From assembly GCF_014397025.1 (NCBI RefSeq), contig NZ_JACJUO010000001.1, positions 310,001-374,000 of the forward strand: DNA of 64,000 bases. Direction: 5' to 3'. Both the position numbers and the translations under genes were made by a program. The DNA is from Ochrobactrum sp. Marseille-Q0166. GTDB lineage: Bacteria; Pseudomonadota; Alphaproteobacteria; Rhizobiales; Rhizobiaceae. Below are positions 28,504-37,589 of this stretch, in pieces; position 1 is the first letter of the stretch, and each line of letters opens with the position of its first letter. The notes below the pieces were generated by a model. The model was given only the letters and a program-made list of their open reading frames with translations, ran no database searches and was not told the origin of the DNA.

Positions 28504-30372
28504 ATGAGAGGTTTTTGGGCGGGCGCCTTCGCAGTGACCATGTTGGCAAGCACAGTATCCCTGGCGCATGCGGCAGGCAGCGAACCACAATGGCGATACT
28601 CTTCCAGCCTGATTGGCGAACCGAAATATCCAGCGGGCTTCAAACATTATGACTATGTGAACCCTGACGCGCCAAAAGGCGGTGTTCTCAATCAGGTAGC
28701 CGTCGGTACATTCAACAGCTTCAATCCTTACGTCATTCAAGGTGTTGCAGCAGCTGGTCTCGCCGATTTCGGCGGCGGAATGCTCTATGACACACTGATG
28801 AGCGATTCACTCGATCAAGGGTCAACGCAGTACCCACAGATCGCTGAAGCACTGCAATACCCGGACGATTTTTCCTGGGTAAAGTTCAAGCTTAATCCCA
28901 ACGCAAAATGGCATGATGGACAGCCAATTACTGTCGATGATGTCATCTGGTCGTTCGATGTCCTCAAGAAGCAGTCGCCACTTTACAACAAATATTATGG
29001 CGATGTTGAAAAGGCCGAAACGACTGGCGATCACGAGGTAACATTCACGTTCTCACAAAAGGGTAACCGCGAATTGCCCCAGATCATGGGTCAGCTTGCT
29101 GTGCTGCCAAAGCATTGGTGGAAAGGAAAAGACCCTCAGGGAAAACAACGTGACATCACGCGTCCGACACTCGAAATCCCTCTCGGGTCAGGTGCCTATA
29201 AGATCAAAAGCGCGGTACCGGGACGTTCCGTCGTCTGGGAACGTGTTGCCGACTATTGGGGCAAAGACTTGCCCGAAAATGTCGGTCGCAACAATTTTGA
29301 TGAAGTACGCTACGAATATTATTTAAGCGAAGACGCGACGTGGGAGGCCTTCAAAAAAGGCGGGCAATACGATTATCGCAACGAGAATCGCGCCCAGCGC
29401 TGGGCAGAGCAGTATAATTTCCCCGCCGCTCAGCGCGGTGACGTCGTAAAGAAATCATTCCCGTATAATGCTGTGGGGCGCATGCAGGGCTATTTTCTCA
29501 ACACGCGCAAAGACAAGTTTAAAGATCCAAAAGTTCGTGAGGCGCTAACTTACGCTTTTGATTTTGAATCGATGAACCGTCTGCTTTTCTTCAATCAATA
29601 TACCCGCATCAACAGCTACTTCTCGGGCAATCAGTTACAGCTTGATGGCCCGCCAACACCACAAGAAAAGGCAATTCTGGAGACTGTAAAGGATGAATTA
29701 CCAGCTGTAGCGCTGACGGACGAATTCAAAGCACCCGTTTACGATACACCCCAGGCAACACGCGACAATCTACGCAAAGCGCTGCAACTTTTTAATGAAG
29801 CAGGCTGGAAATTACAGAACAACAAACTGGTTGATGCCAATGGCAACCAGTTCACGATTGAATTTCTGGATGACGGCCCGACTTTCGAGCGCGTGCACAA
29901 TCTCTATATCCAGAATTTGAAGAAGATCGGTATCGACGCACGAATTCGAACGGTAGATGCGGCGCAATATCAGGCGCGCGTCAATGATTTTGACTACGAT
30001 GTTATATCCGCAGTGACCCCGCAATCGGATTCTCCCGGTAATGAACAACGCGACATGTGGGGCTCCAAGGCCGCTGACTTCAAAGGCAGCCGTAACTATG
30101 CCGGAATCAAGAACCCGGCTATCGACAAGCTGATTGACCGCGTCATCTATGCGAAAGATCGTGAGGAGCTGGTTGCTGCAACCCATGCACTCGATCGTGC
30201 ACTGCTATGGAACTACTACGTCATTCCGCAATGGTATTCCGACCATATCAATATAGCCTATTGGAACAAATTCGGTATGCCTGAAAACCAACCCGATTAT
30301 CGGGGAATTGATCCATTCTCGTGGTGGGTGGATCCGGCGAAAGAATCAAAGATCAAAACTGGCGCACAATAG
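28504..30372 (+). CDS. yejA: Extracellular solute-binding protein family 5, YejA-type (first copy)
   Basis: This is a periplasmic binding protein for a peptide ABC importer. The 622-residue precursor has a Sec signal peptide (residues 1-23, ending SLAHAA) and then the family-5 fold, with the YejA signature FKHYDYVNPDAPKGG near residue 45. In Brucella the Yej transporter has been tied to resistance to antimicrobial peptides and survival in host cells; in E. coli it imports microcin C and peptides. It is followed after 13 bases by a second binding protein. A GGAG site precedes the start. Confidence 0.92.
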   Translation: MRGFWAGAFAVTMLASTVSLAHAAGSEPQWRYSSSLIGEPKYPAGFKHYDYVNPDAPKGGVLNQVAVGTFNSFNPYVIQGVAAAGLADFGGGMLYDTLMSDSLDQGSTQYPQIAEALQYPDDFSWVKFKLNPNAKWHDGQPITVDDVIWSFDVLKKQSPLYNKYYGDVEKAETTGDHEVTFTFSQKGNRELPQIMGQLAVLPKHWWKGKDPQGKQRDITRPTLEIPLGSGAYKIKSAVPGRSVVWERVADYWGKDLPENVGRNNFDEVRYEYYLSEDATWEAFKKGGQYDYRNENRAQRWAEQYNFPAAQRGDVVKKSFPYNAVGRMQGYFLNTRKDKFKDPKVREALTYAFDFESMNRLLFFNQYTRINSYFSGNQLQLDGPPTPQEKAILETVKDELPAVALTDEFKAPVYDTPQATRDNLRKALQLFNEAGWKLQNNKLVDANGNQFTIEFLDDGPTFERVHNLYIQNLKKIGIDARIRTVDAAQYQARVNDFDYDVISAVTPQSDSPGNEQRDMWGSKAADFKGSRNYAGIKNPAIDKLIDRVIYAKDREELVAATHALDRALLWNYYVIPQWYSDHINIAYWNKFGMPENQPDYRGIDPFSWWVDPAKESKIKTGAQ

Positions 30373-30385
30373 GGCACTTGAGAGA

Positions 30386-32233
30386 ATGACCCGTTTTCAT
30401 ATGGATCGCCGCCATTTTCTGGGACTCTCAGGCAGCGCTGCGATCGCTGCCTGCCTGCCGGGAACGGCCTTTGCAAAACTTGCCGTAAATAAGCCCTTGC
30501 ACGGTCTTTCAGCCTTTGGCGAACTGAAATATCCGCAAGATTTCAAACATTTTGATTATGTGAATCCGGATGCTCCAAAGGGCGGCACTTTCACGCTCGC
30601 CCCGAACACGTGGTACTGGAATCAGAACACTGCCACCTTCAACACGCTCAACACATTCACATTCAAAGGCGATGCCCCGCCGCGTATGGAGCTTACTTTT
30701 GACAGCCTCATGGCTTCGGCGCTGGATGAACCGGATGCCGTCTATGGTCTGATCGCTGAAAGTGTCACGCTTTCCAAAGATCGGCAAACATGTCTCTTTA
30801 AATTGCGTAAGGAGGCACGCTTTCACGACGGCTCGCCCGTGGAGTCTAAAGATGTCGTTTTCACTTATGTGACCCTGAAAGAAAGAGGGCATCCGCTCAT
30901 CCGGCAAACGCTTGCATCGCTTGAAACCGTGAAAGAAATTGGAAAGCGCGAGGTGCAGATGCACTTTGCAGCCGGTGGTAACCCCAGCGCCATTCTTGAC
31001 GCAGTAACATTGCCAATATTGTCGAAAGACTGGTTCAAGGATCGGGACTTCGATGCTGCCGGCATGGAAGTCATTCTCGGATCAGGCGCTTATCGCGTTG
31101 GCAAAGTCATAGCCGGCCAAGCAATCGAGTATGAACGCGTGGAAGACTATTGGGCGAAAGATTTGCCGGTTCAGCGTGGAACGAACAACTTTGATCGCCT
31201 TAGAATAGAGTTTTATCGTGATCGACAACCAGAGTTCGAGGCCTTCAAAAAGGGCAATATCGATTTTCGGCAGGAAAGTGTCGCAAAAAACTGGGCCACT
31301 GCTTACGATTTCCCAGCCATTGAGCAAAAGAAGATCATCAAGCGGACCTTTCCACGAGAAAAGCGTCCTCTCATGCAAGCCTGGGCACTCAACCAGCGCC
31401 GTGAGAGGTTTCGCGATCCGCGAGTACGTGAGGCGATCAATCTATGCTTCGACTTCGAATGGACGAATGCGAACCTGTTCTACTCGACCTATGAGCGTTC
31501 GCAATCCAATTTCAATGGCTCCGATTTTCAGGCAATAGGGCTGCCCACCGAAGCCGAAATACAGATTCTTGAACGTTATCGTGGCAAAATTCCTGACGCT
31601 GTGTTCGGGGAAGCACCACGCATGCCCGTTTCTGACGGATCGGGGCGCGATCGCAAACAATTTTCCCGCGCCATAGAACTGATGCATGCAGCTGGCTTTG
31701 AACGCAAAAACGGTCAATTCCAAAGCCCGAACGGCGAAAAATTCGCGCTCGAGATTCTCAGTAATTCGGAAAGCTTCTCCCGAATTTATAATCCTTTCGT
31801 TCAGAAGATGCGGGCAATCGGCATTGATGCAAGTTTGCGGCTGGTGGATCCAAGCCAATATCAAGCCCGGATGCAGGATTTCGACTTCGATCTGGTGGGC
31901 ATCGCCATGCAATTTGGTGCGACACCAACAAAAGAATCGCTCGCAGGAATGTTCGGATCAAAATCCGCAAACACCCCCGGCAGCTACAATCTCCCGGGTA
32001 CTTCCGATCCGATCATCGACGAACTGATCGATGATGTCGGTAAGGTTTCCAACCGCGACGAACTTATCGCAACGATCCGCGTGCTTGATCGGTACTTGCG
32101 TATCCGGCTGGAGTGGATTCCAAATTGGACAGCAGCGAATCATCTGGTCGCCTATTGGGATCGCTTTGGCTTCAAAGAGCCAAAGCCCGATTATGGCTTT
32201 CCAGTTGAGACGCTTTGGTGGATTAAAACATAA
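30386..32233 (+). CDS. Extracellular solute-binding protein family 5, YejA-type (second copy)
   Basis: The 615-residue precursor is a paralogue of the preceding gene; both share FKHFDYVNPDAPKGG-like and GSGAY motifs and the same length. Its leader has a twin-arginine motif, MDRRHFLGLSG, before the hydrophobic stretch ending GTAFA, so it looks Tat-exported, unlike the Sec leader of copy one. The start MTRFHM at 30386 was chosen because it falls after the first gene's stop; M at 30401 is equally possible. A 110-base gap leads to yejB. Confidence 0.9.
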   Translation: MTRFHMDRRHFLGLSGSAAIAACLPGTAFAKLAVNKPLHGLSAFGELKYPQDFKHFDYVNPDAPKGGTFTLAPNTWYWNQNTATFNTLNTFTFKGDAPPRMELTFDSLMASALDEPDAVYGLIAESVTLSKDRQTCLFKLRKEARFHDGSPVESKDVVFTYVTLKERGHPLIRQTLASLETVKEIGKREVQMHFAAGGNPSAILDAVTLPILSKDWFKDRDFDAAGMEVILGSGAYRVGKVIAGQAIEYERVEDYWAKDLPVQRGTNNFDRLRIEFYRDRQPEFEAFKKGNIDFRQESVAKNWATAYDFPAIEQKKIIKRTFPREKRPLMQAWALNQRRERFRDPRVREAINLCFDFEWTNANLFYSTYERSQSNFNGSDFQAIGLPTEAEIQILERYRGKIPDAVFGEAPRMPVSDGSGRDRKQFSRAIELMHAAGFERKNGQFQSPNGEKFALEILSNSESFSRIYNPFVQKMRAIGIDASLRLVDPSQYQARMQDFDFDLVGIAMQFGATPTKESLAGMFGSKSANTPGSYNLPGTSDPIIDELIDDVGKVSNRDELIATIRVLDRYLRIRLEWIPNWTAANHLVAYWDRFGFKEPKPDYGFPVETLWWIKT

Positions 32234-32343
32234 CCCCGAAAAGGGAAGACGTTTTCGGGCAGAAACACGGTTTTGAAAACAAAAGGGCAAAAGCTATTGG
32301 CAAGCCATAAAAGCAATCTGAATTTACGGAGCCGCGAAGGCTG

Positions 32344-33441
32344 ATGGGCGCATATATTTTACGCCGCCTGCTTTTGATGATCCCAACCATTCTTGGCATC
32401 ATGGCCATATCTTTCGCTGTCGTTCAGTTTGCACCCGGTGGTCCTGTTGAGCGCGTCATTGCGCAGCTCTCTGGTCAAGGCGGCGACGCTCTTGATCGCA
32501 TTTCCGGTGGCGGCGCTGACGCCGGACAAGCGGGAATGGATAGTGGCTCGGTCAATTCCAAATATCGCGGTGCACAGGGGCTTGATCCGCAATTCATTGC
32601 CGATCTTGAAAAGCAGTTTGGCTTTGATAAACCTCCGCTTGAACGCTTCGGACATATGCTATGGAGTTACCTGAGCTTTGATTTTGGCCGCAGTTACTTC
32701 CGCGACATAAGCGTGATCGATCTTATTAAAGAAAAGATGCCGGTTTCCATATCGCTGGGCCTTTGGCTCACTTTTCTCTCCTATCTGATCTCGATTCCCC
32801 TCGGCATTCGCAAGGCAATCAAGGAAGGCACCCGCTTCGATACATGGACCAGCGCGATCATCATCGTCGGCTATGCCATTCCAAGCTTCCTGTTTGCCAT
32901 TCTACTGGTCGTGCTTTTTGCCGGCGGCTCATTCTTCGACTGGTTCCCACTGCGTGGTCTTACCTCGCCAGACTTTGCACAAATGTCGTTGATGGGAAAA
33001 ATCGGCGATTATCTTTGGCACATGGTTTTGCCAGTAACGGCTCTGGTCCTGTCGGCCTTTGCCACTACGACGCTTCTAACCAAGAACTCGTTTCTGGAAG
33101 AAATCCGCAAACAATATGTAACCACGGCACGCGCCAAGGGACTAACCGAACATCAGGTGCTTTATCGCCACGTGTTCCGCAATGCGATGCTGATCGTGAT
33201 TGCCGGTTTTCCTGGGGCCTTCATCTCCGCTTTCTTTACCGGATCACTGCTGATTGAAACAATCTTTTCGCTCGATGGGCTAGGACTGCTCGGCTATCAG
33301 TCGATCATCAATCGCGATTATCCGGTAGTATTTGCCAGCTTGTTTATTTTCTCACTGATTGGCCTTCTGGTCGGCTTGTTGTCTGATCTAATGTACACAT
33401 GGATTGATCCGCGCATCGATTTTGACCGGAGGGACGTGTGA
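32344..33441 (+). CDS. yejB: Peptide ABC transporter permease YejB
   Basis: The 365-residue inner-membrane permease has an N-terminal span (residues about 8-28), a long periplasmic insert rich in Gly/Asp (about 40-85), and five further spans with the cytoplasmic coupling stretch [13 protein letters not shown]. This matches the DppB/YejB family. The stop overlaps the ATG of yejE by one base (TGATG). It forms the channel with YejE and is powered by YejF. Confidence 0.95.
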   Translation: MGAYILRRLLLMIPTILGIMAISFAVVQFAPGGPVERVIAQLSGQGGDALDRISGGGADAGQAGMDSGSVNSKYRGAQGLDPQFIADLEKQFGFDKPPLERFGHMLWSYLSFDFGRSYFRDISVIDLIKEKMPVSISLGLWLTFLSYLISIPLGIRKAIKEGTRFDTWTSAIIIVGYAIPSFLFAILLVVLFAGGSFFDWFPLRGLTSPDFAQMSLMGKIGDYLWHMVLPVTALVLSAFATTTLLTKNSFLEEIRKQYVTTARAKGLTEHQVLYRHVFRNAMLIVIAGFPGAFISAFFTGSLLIETIFSLDGLGLLGYQSIINRDYPVVFASLFIFSLIGLLVGLLSDLMYTWIDPRIDFDRRDV

Positions 33442-34580
33442 TGACTGACACTACACTTTCCTCTCGCGTAAAGCCTGTAAAACGCCCGTTTCTTTCGCCG
33501 CTCAATCGTCGTCGCTGGCAGAATTTCAAGGCCAATAGGCGCGGTTACTGGTCGCTATGGATTTTCTTGTTCTTACTCTTGGCTGCGCTCTGCTCCGAGT
33601 TTATCGCCAATGACAAACCGATCCTCGTTTCCTACAAGGGCGAGTTGCTGACACCGGTTTTTGTCGATTACCCGGAAGAGAAATTCGGCGGTTTTTATGC
33701 GGTCACCGATTATCGCGATCCGGTGATACAGGAAGAAATCGCCAATAATGGCTGGGCTATCTGGCCCCCAGTTCGCTATTCTTTCAATACAGTCAACAAT
33801 GACATTCCGGAAGCTGCTCCATCAAAGCCCTTCTGGCTTTATACGGCAGAACAGCGTTGCCAGCGCTATCCGCTGGGCGTGAATGATCCCAATTGCATTG
33901 TTGGAAATTTCAACTGGCTCGGTACTGATGATCAGGCGCGCGATGTCTTTGCGCGTGCACTTTATGGCTTCCGCATTTCCGTGCTGTTTGGCCTGATCCT
34001 CACCTTCTTCTCTGCAATCATCGGCGTGACTGCTGGTGCAGTGCAAGGCTATTTCGGCGGCTGGGTGGATCTGATCTTCCAGCGTGTGATCGAAATCTGG
34101 TCATCAATCCCGGTACTTTATCTGCTTTTGATTATCGCTGCGATATTACCGCCCGGATTCTGGGTCTTGCTGGGCATTATGCTGCTGTTCTCATGGGTCG
34201 CCTTTGTCGGCGTTGTGCGTGCCGAGTTTTTGCGGGCCAGAAACTTTGAATATGTGAATGCAGCTCGCGCGCTGGGCGTAAAGAACGGCACCATCATGTG
34301 GCGACATCTTTTGCCCAATGCGATGGTGGCAACACTCACCTTTCTACCGTTTATTCTCAATGGTTCGATCACGACACTGACAGCGCTCGATTTTCTGGGG
34401 TTTGGCCTGCCGCCCGGTTCGGCTTCGCTTGGCGAGTTGCTCGCTCAGGGCAAGAACAATCTTCAAGCCCCTTGGCTTGGCATTACAGGCTTTGTGGTGA
34501 TCTCGGTCATGCTGTCGCTGCTGATCTTCATCGGTGAAGCGACACGCGATGCATTCGATCCGAGAAAGGCGTTTCAATGA
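33441..34580 (+). CDS. yejE: Peptide ABC transporter permease YejE
   Basis: The 379-residue second permease has a first span at about residues 33-53, a roughly 110-residue periplasmic domain typical for YejE, then five spans (from about 170) and the coupling motif NAARALGVKNGTIMWRHL. The ATG at 33441 follows GGAGG and overlaps the yejB stop; a GTG one codon earlier is possible. The stop overlaps the yejF start (ATGA). Confidence 0.95.
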   Translation: MTDTTLSSRVKPVKRPFLSPLNRRRWQNFKANRRGYWSLWIFLFLLLAALCSEFIANDKPILVSYKGELLTPVFVDYPEEKFGGFYAVTDYRDPVIQEEIANNGWAIWPPVRYSFNTVNNDIPEAAPSKPFWLYTAEQRCQRYPLGVNDPNCIVGNFNWLGTDDQARDVFARALYGFRISVLFGLILTFFSAIIGVTAGAVQGYFGGWVDLIFQRVIEIWSSIPVLYLLLIIAAILPPGFWVLLGIMLLFSWVAFVGVVRAEFLRARNFEYVNAARALGVKNGTIMWRHLLPNAMVATLTFLPFILNGSITTLTALDFLGFGLPPGSASLGELLAQGKNNLQAPWLGITGFVVISVMLSLLIFIGEATRDAFDPRKAFQ

Positions 34581-36220
34581 GTGACGGATCAATGAAAAAT
34601 AAGCCCCTGCTTTCCGTCCGTGATCTTTCCGTCGCTTTCCGCCAGAACGGCGAAGAACGCATTTCCGTTGATCATGTTTCCTTCGACATTGCGGAAGGTG
34701 AAACCATTGCGCTCGTTGGCGAGTCGGGCTCGGGAAAGTCCGTTTCGGCGCTCTCCATTCTGAAGCTTCTGCCCTATCCGGCTGCAACCCATCCATCCGG
34801 TGAAGTTTTCTTCAACGGCAAAGATCTGATGAAGGCATCCGAGCCAGAGTTGCGCCGCGTGCGTGGCAATGATGTCACGATGATCTTTCAGGAGCCGATG
34901 ACCTCGCTCAATCCATTGCATACGGTGGAGCGGCAGATCGGTGAAATCCTGAAGATGCATCAGGGCATGAGCGATCAGGCAGCGCGCAAACGGACGCTGG
35001 AACTGCTGGAAGAAGTAGGTATCCGTGAGCCGGAAAAACGTCTTCAGTCCTTCCCGCATCAGCTTTCGGGGGGCCAGCGCCAGCGCGTTATGATTGCTAT
35101 GGCGCTTGCCAACGAGCCAAAGCTGTTGATTGCTGACGAACCGACGACGGCGCTGGACGTCACAGTGCAGGCACAAATTTTGCAGCTACTTGCAGAGCTA
35201 AAAACTTCGCAAAACATGTCGATGCTCTTCATTACCCATGACCTCGGTATCGTTCGCAAGATCGCCGACCGGGTTTGCGTGATGAGCAAGGGCAAGATTG
35301 TCGAGACCGGACCGACCAAGGAAATTTTTGATAATCCGCAACACGAATATACTAAGCATCTCCTTGCTGCAGAGCCGAAGGGTGAACCTCCTCTGGCCGA
35401 TCTCTCTGCCAAAACGGTGATGGAAGGCAAGGATGTCCGGGTCTGGTTCCCGATCAAGAAGGGATTCCTTCGTAAGACGGTTGATCATGTGAAGGCCGTG
35501 GATGGGATTGATGTGGAACTGCGTGCTGGACAGACGCTGGGTGTGGTAGGTGAGTCCGGTTCAGGCAAAACAACGCTGGGCCTCGCCCTGTCGCGCATGA
35601 TTTCATCCAAAGGGGAAATCCGCTTTGATGGACGCGATATCGCGAAGTTCAGCTTCAAGGATATGCGTCCGCTGCGCCGCGAAATGCAGATCGTTTTTCA
35701 AGACCCTTTCGGCTCATTGAGCCCGCGTATGACCATTGCTGATATCATTGCTGAAGGTCTGCTGGTGCATGAGCCAAAGATTTCCGCTGATGAGCGAGAT
35801 GAGCGCGTAGTCGCAGCGCTCAAAGAAGTGAACCTTGATCCTGAAAGCCGCTTCCGCTACCCGCATGAATTTTCCGGCGGTCAGCGCCAGCGTATCGCCA
35901 TTGCGCGTGCCATGGTGCTCAATCCGAAATTCGTGATGCTGGACGAGCCGACCTCGGCGCTTGATATGAGCGTGCAGGCACAGGTGGTGGATCTTTTGCG
36001 CGCTTTGCAAAAGAAGCATGACCTCGCTTATCTTTTCATAAGCCACGATCTGAAAGTGGTGCGGGCACTGGCCAATGATGTGTTGGTGATGCGCAATGGC
36101 AAGGCAGTCGAATATGGAACGTCAAAGGAAGTCTTCGCCAATCCAAAAACAGACTACACCAAAGCATTGATGGCGGCAGCCTTCCACATGGAGGCGACCG
36201 AGGGAGGAATAAGACAATGA
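34577..36220 (+). CDS. yejF: Peptide ABC transporter ATP-binding protein YejF (two ATPase domains)
   Basis: The 547-residue protein carries two ABC ATPase domains in tandem: the first with Walker A GESGSGKSVS and signature LSGGQRQRV, the second with GESGSGKTTLG and FSGGQRQRI, and Walker B stretches LLIADEPTTALD and VMLDEPTSALD. One polypeptide thus replaces the separate DppD/DppF pair. It overlaps yejE upstream and ghrA downstream by four bases each, so the chain yejB-E-F-ghrA is translationally coupled. Confidence 0.96.
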   Translation: MSDGSMKNKPLLSVRDLSVAFRQNGEERISVDHVSFDIAEGETIALVGESGSGKSVSALSILKLLPYPAATHPSGEVFFNGKDLMKASEPELRRVRGNDVTMIFQEPMTSLNPLHTVERQIGEILKMHQGMSDQAARKRTLELLEEVGIREPEKRLQSFPHQLSGGQRQRVMIAMALANEPKLLIADEPTTALDVTVQAQILQLLAELKTSQNMSMLFITHDLGIVRKIADRVCVMSKGKIVETGPTKEIFDNPQHEYTKHLLAAEPKGEPPLADLSAKTVMEGKDVRVWFPIKKGFLRKTVDHVKAVDGIDVELRAGQTLGVVGESGSGKTTLGLALSRMISSKGEIRFDGRDIAKFSFKDMRPLRREMQIVFQDPFGSLSPRMTIADIIAEGLLVHEPKISADERDERVVAALKEVNLDPESRFRYPHEFSGGQRQRIAIARAMVLNPKFVMLDEPTSALDMSVQAQVVDLLRALQKKHDLAYLFISHDLKVVRALANDVLVMRNGKAVEYGTSKEVFANPKTDYTKALMAAAFHMEATEGGIRQ

Positions 36221-37170
36221 GCGATAAGGGAAATATCCTACTTTCAATAACCAATTGGGACCCGGCAATCTGGATCGACAGTTTCAAAGCGCATGCGCCT
36301 GAACGCAATGTCGTGACAGAGCGCGCAGAAAGTGATCCAAGCATCGAATATGCGCTCGTCTGGAAGCAGAAGCCGGGTTCTCTGGCAAACTTGCCAAACC
36401 TCAAAGTAATCTTTTCGCTGGGGGCCGGCGTCGATCATGTCTTTCATGATCCACATATTCCGGATGTCCCGTTGGTTCGCGTCATTTCAGATGATCTCAC
36501 CATGCGCATGACAGAATATGTGGTCTGGCAGGTACTTGATCATCATCGCCTCGGCGCGAACTATCGCAAGCAACAGAAGAACCGTGTCTGGCATGAGGAC
36601 CCGCGCCAGCCAGCAGCCCATGAAGTGACTGTCGGCATTTTGGGACTGGGGGTTTTGGGCCGTGATGCAGCAGAAAAACTCAAAGCGATTGGTTTCAATG
36701 TAACCGGATGGAGTCGCCGGCCGCAGGAAATCGACGGCGTTCAGACCTTCAACGGAAAGGAAGGCTTCACACGCTTCCTCAAGACTGCCGATATCTTCGT
36801 CTGTCTTCTGCCTTTGACGCCGGACACCAAGGGCATTCTCTCCATGACAATGTTTGCGCAATTGAAAAGCGACGGCCCGCTGGGAGCGCCTGTACTAATC
36901 AACGCAGGTCGTGGTGGGTTACAGAACGAAGCTGATATTCTTGCTGCTCTTGATCGTGGCCTGCTTTCGGCAGTCACGCTCGATGTGTTTAACCAGGAAC
37001 CGCTGCCCACTGATAGCCCACTGTGGACGCATCCAAAGGTGACGATCACGCCACATGCGGCTGCAAGTTCCTCGACAACCGCGATTGTTCCGCAGATTAT
37101 CCGCCAGATCGAAGCGTTTGAACGCGATGGCACGCTCGAAAACGTGGTTGATCGCGCTACGCAATATTAG
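36217..37170 (+). CDS. ghrA: 2-hydroxyacid dehydrogenase, glyoxylate/hydroxypyruvate reductase A type
   Basis: The 317-residue NAD(P)H-dependent enzyme has the Rossmann motif GILGLGVLGRDAAEKL, catalytic arginine/glutamate region INAGRGGLQNE and VTLDVFNQEPLP, and histidine in TPHAAA. It resembles E. coli GhrA, which reduces glyoxylate and hydroxypyruvate. Its ATG overlaps the yejF stop, an odd partner for a transporter; the link may be a passive one. The stop overlaps by four bases the 3' end of the convergent aconitase X small subunit. Confidence 0.88.
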   Translation: MSDKGNILLSITNWDPAIWIDSFKAHAPERNVVTERAESDPSIEYALVWKQKPGSLANLPNLKVIFSLGAGVDHVFHDPHIPDVPLVRVISDDLTMRMTEYVVWQVLDHHRLGANYRKQQKNRVWHEDPRQPAAHEVTVGILGLGVLGRDAAEKLKAIGFNVTGWSRRPQEIDGVQTFNGKEGFTRFLKTADIFVCLLPLTPDTKGILSMTMFAQLKSDGPLGAPVLINAGRGGLQNEADILAALDRGLLSAVTLDVFNQEPLPTDSPLWTHPKVTITPHAAASSSTTAIVPQIIRQIEAFERDGTLENVVDRATQY

Positions 37171-37589
37171 TCGCTGATTGAAATAATCCCATTCTCGCCG
37201 ATCGTCACCCGATGGCCGGCGAGTTTTTTTTGGGCTTCCCGATCAAACTCCACTGCAATCGGCACATCGTGCCCCATCTCGCGTGCAACAATAAGCCCGA
37301 GAAGCAAAATAGCATCGGGTTCATGCAATATGATTGCTGCCGGTGCCAAACCGGCATGAACCAGCTCCAGCAGCACTGCTGCGGCTGATGACGAACCAAT
37401 CGTTCCCGGTAAACACAATACATAGCCCGAAATACTCTGCCCGTGTTCTGGATGGCGGACGTCGGCAATCCGTCCAGTTTTGGGATCAACTCCGCCCCAA
37501 AAGCTAATAGGAGCCGACAATACCAGTGCCTGAGCTTCTGTCACCTTCCCTGATACCAGAACCGATGACATATAATTGGGCGTACTCAT
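37167..37589 (-). CDS. Aconitase X small subunit (swivelling domain, DUF126)
   Basis: The 140-residue protein is the mobile swivel domain of aconitase X, with the conserved serine stretch GTIGSSSAAAVL and the C-terminal HRVTIGENG. It is split from the large subunit, as in the two-chain form of this enzyme. The start at 37589 overlaps the large-subunit stop (ATGA). Together they probably act as a cis-3-hydroxy-L-proline dehydratase, the best-supported activity of bacterial two-subunit aconitase X, but mevalonate-5-phosphate dehydratase is the archaeal alternative. Confidence 0.88.
   Translation of the reverse strand: MSTPNYMSSVLVSGKVTEAQALVLSAPISFWGGVDPKTGRIADVRHPEHGQSISGYVLCLPGTIGSSSAAAVLLELVHAGLAPAAIILHEPDAILLLGLIVAREMGHDVPIAVEFDREAQKKLAGHRVTIGENGIISISD

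Noticed and set aside
30308..30385. Longer N-terminus for the second YejA copy
   Set aside because: It would overlap the end of the first copy and would bury the twin-arginine leader about 30 residues inside the protein.
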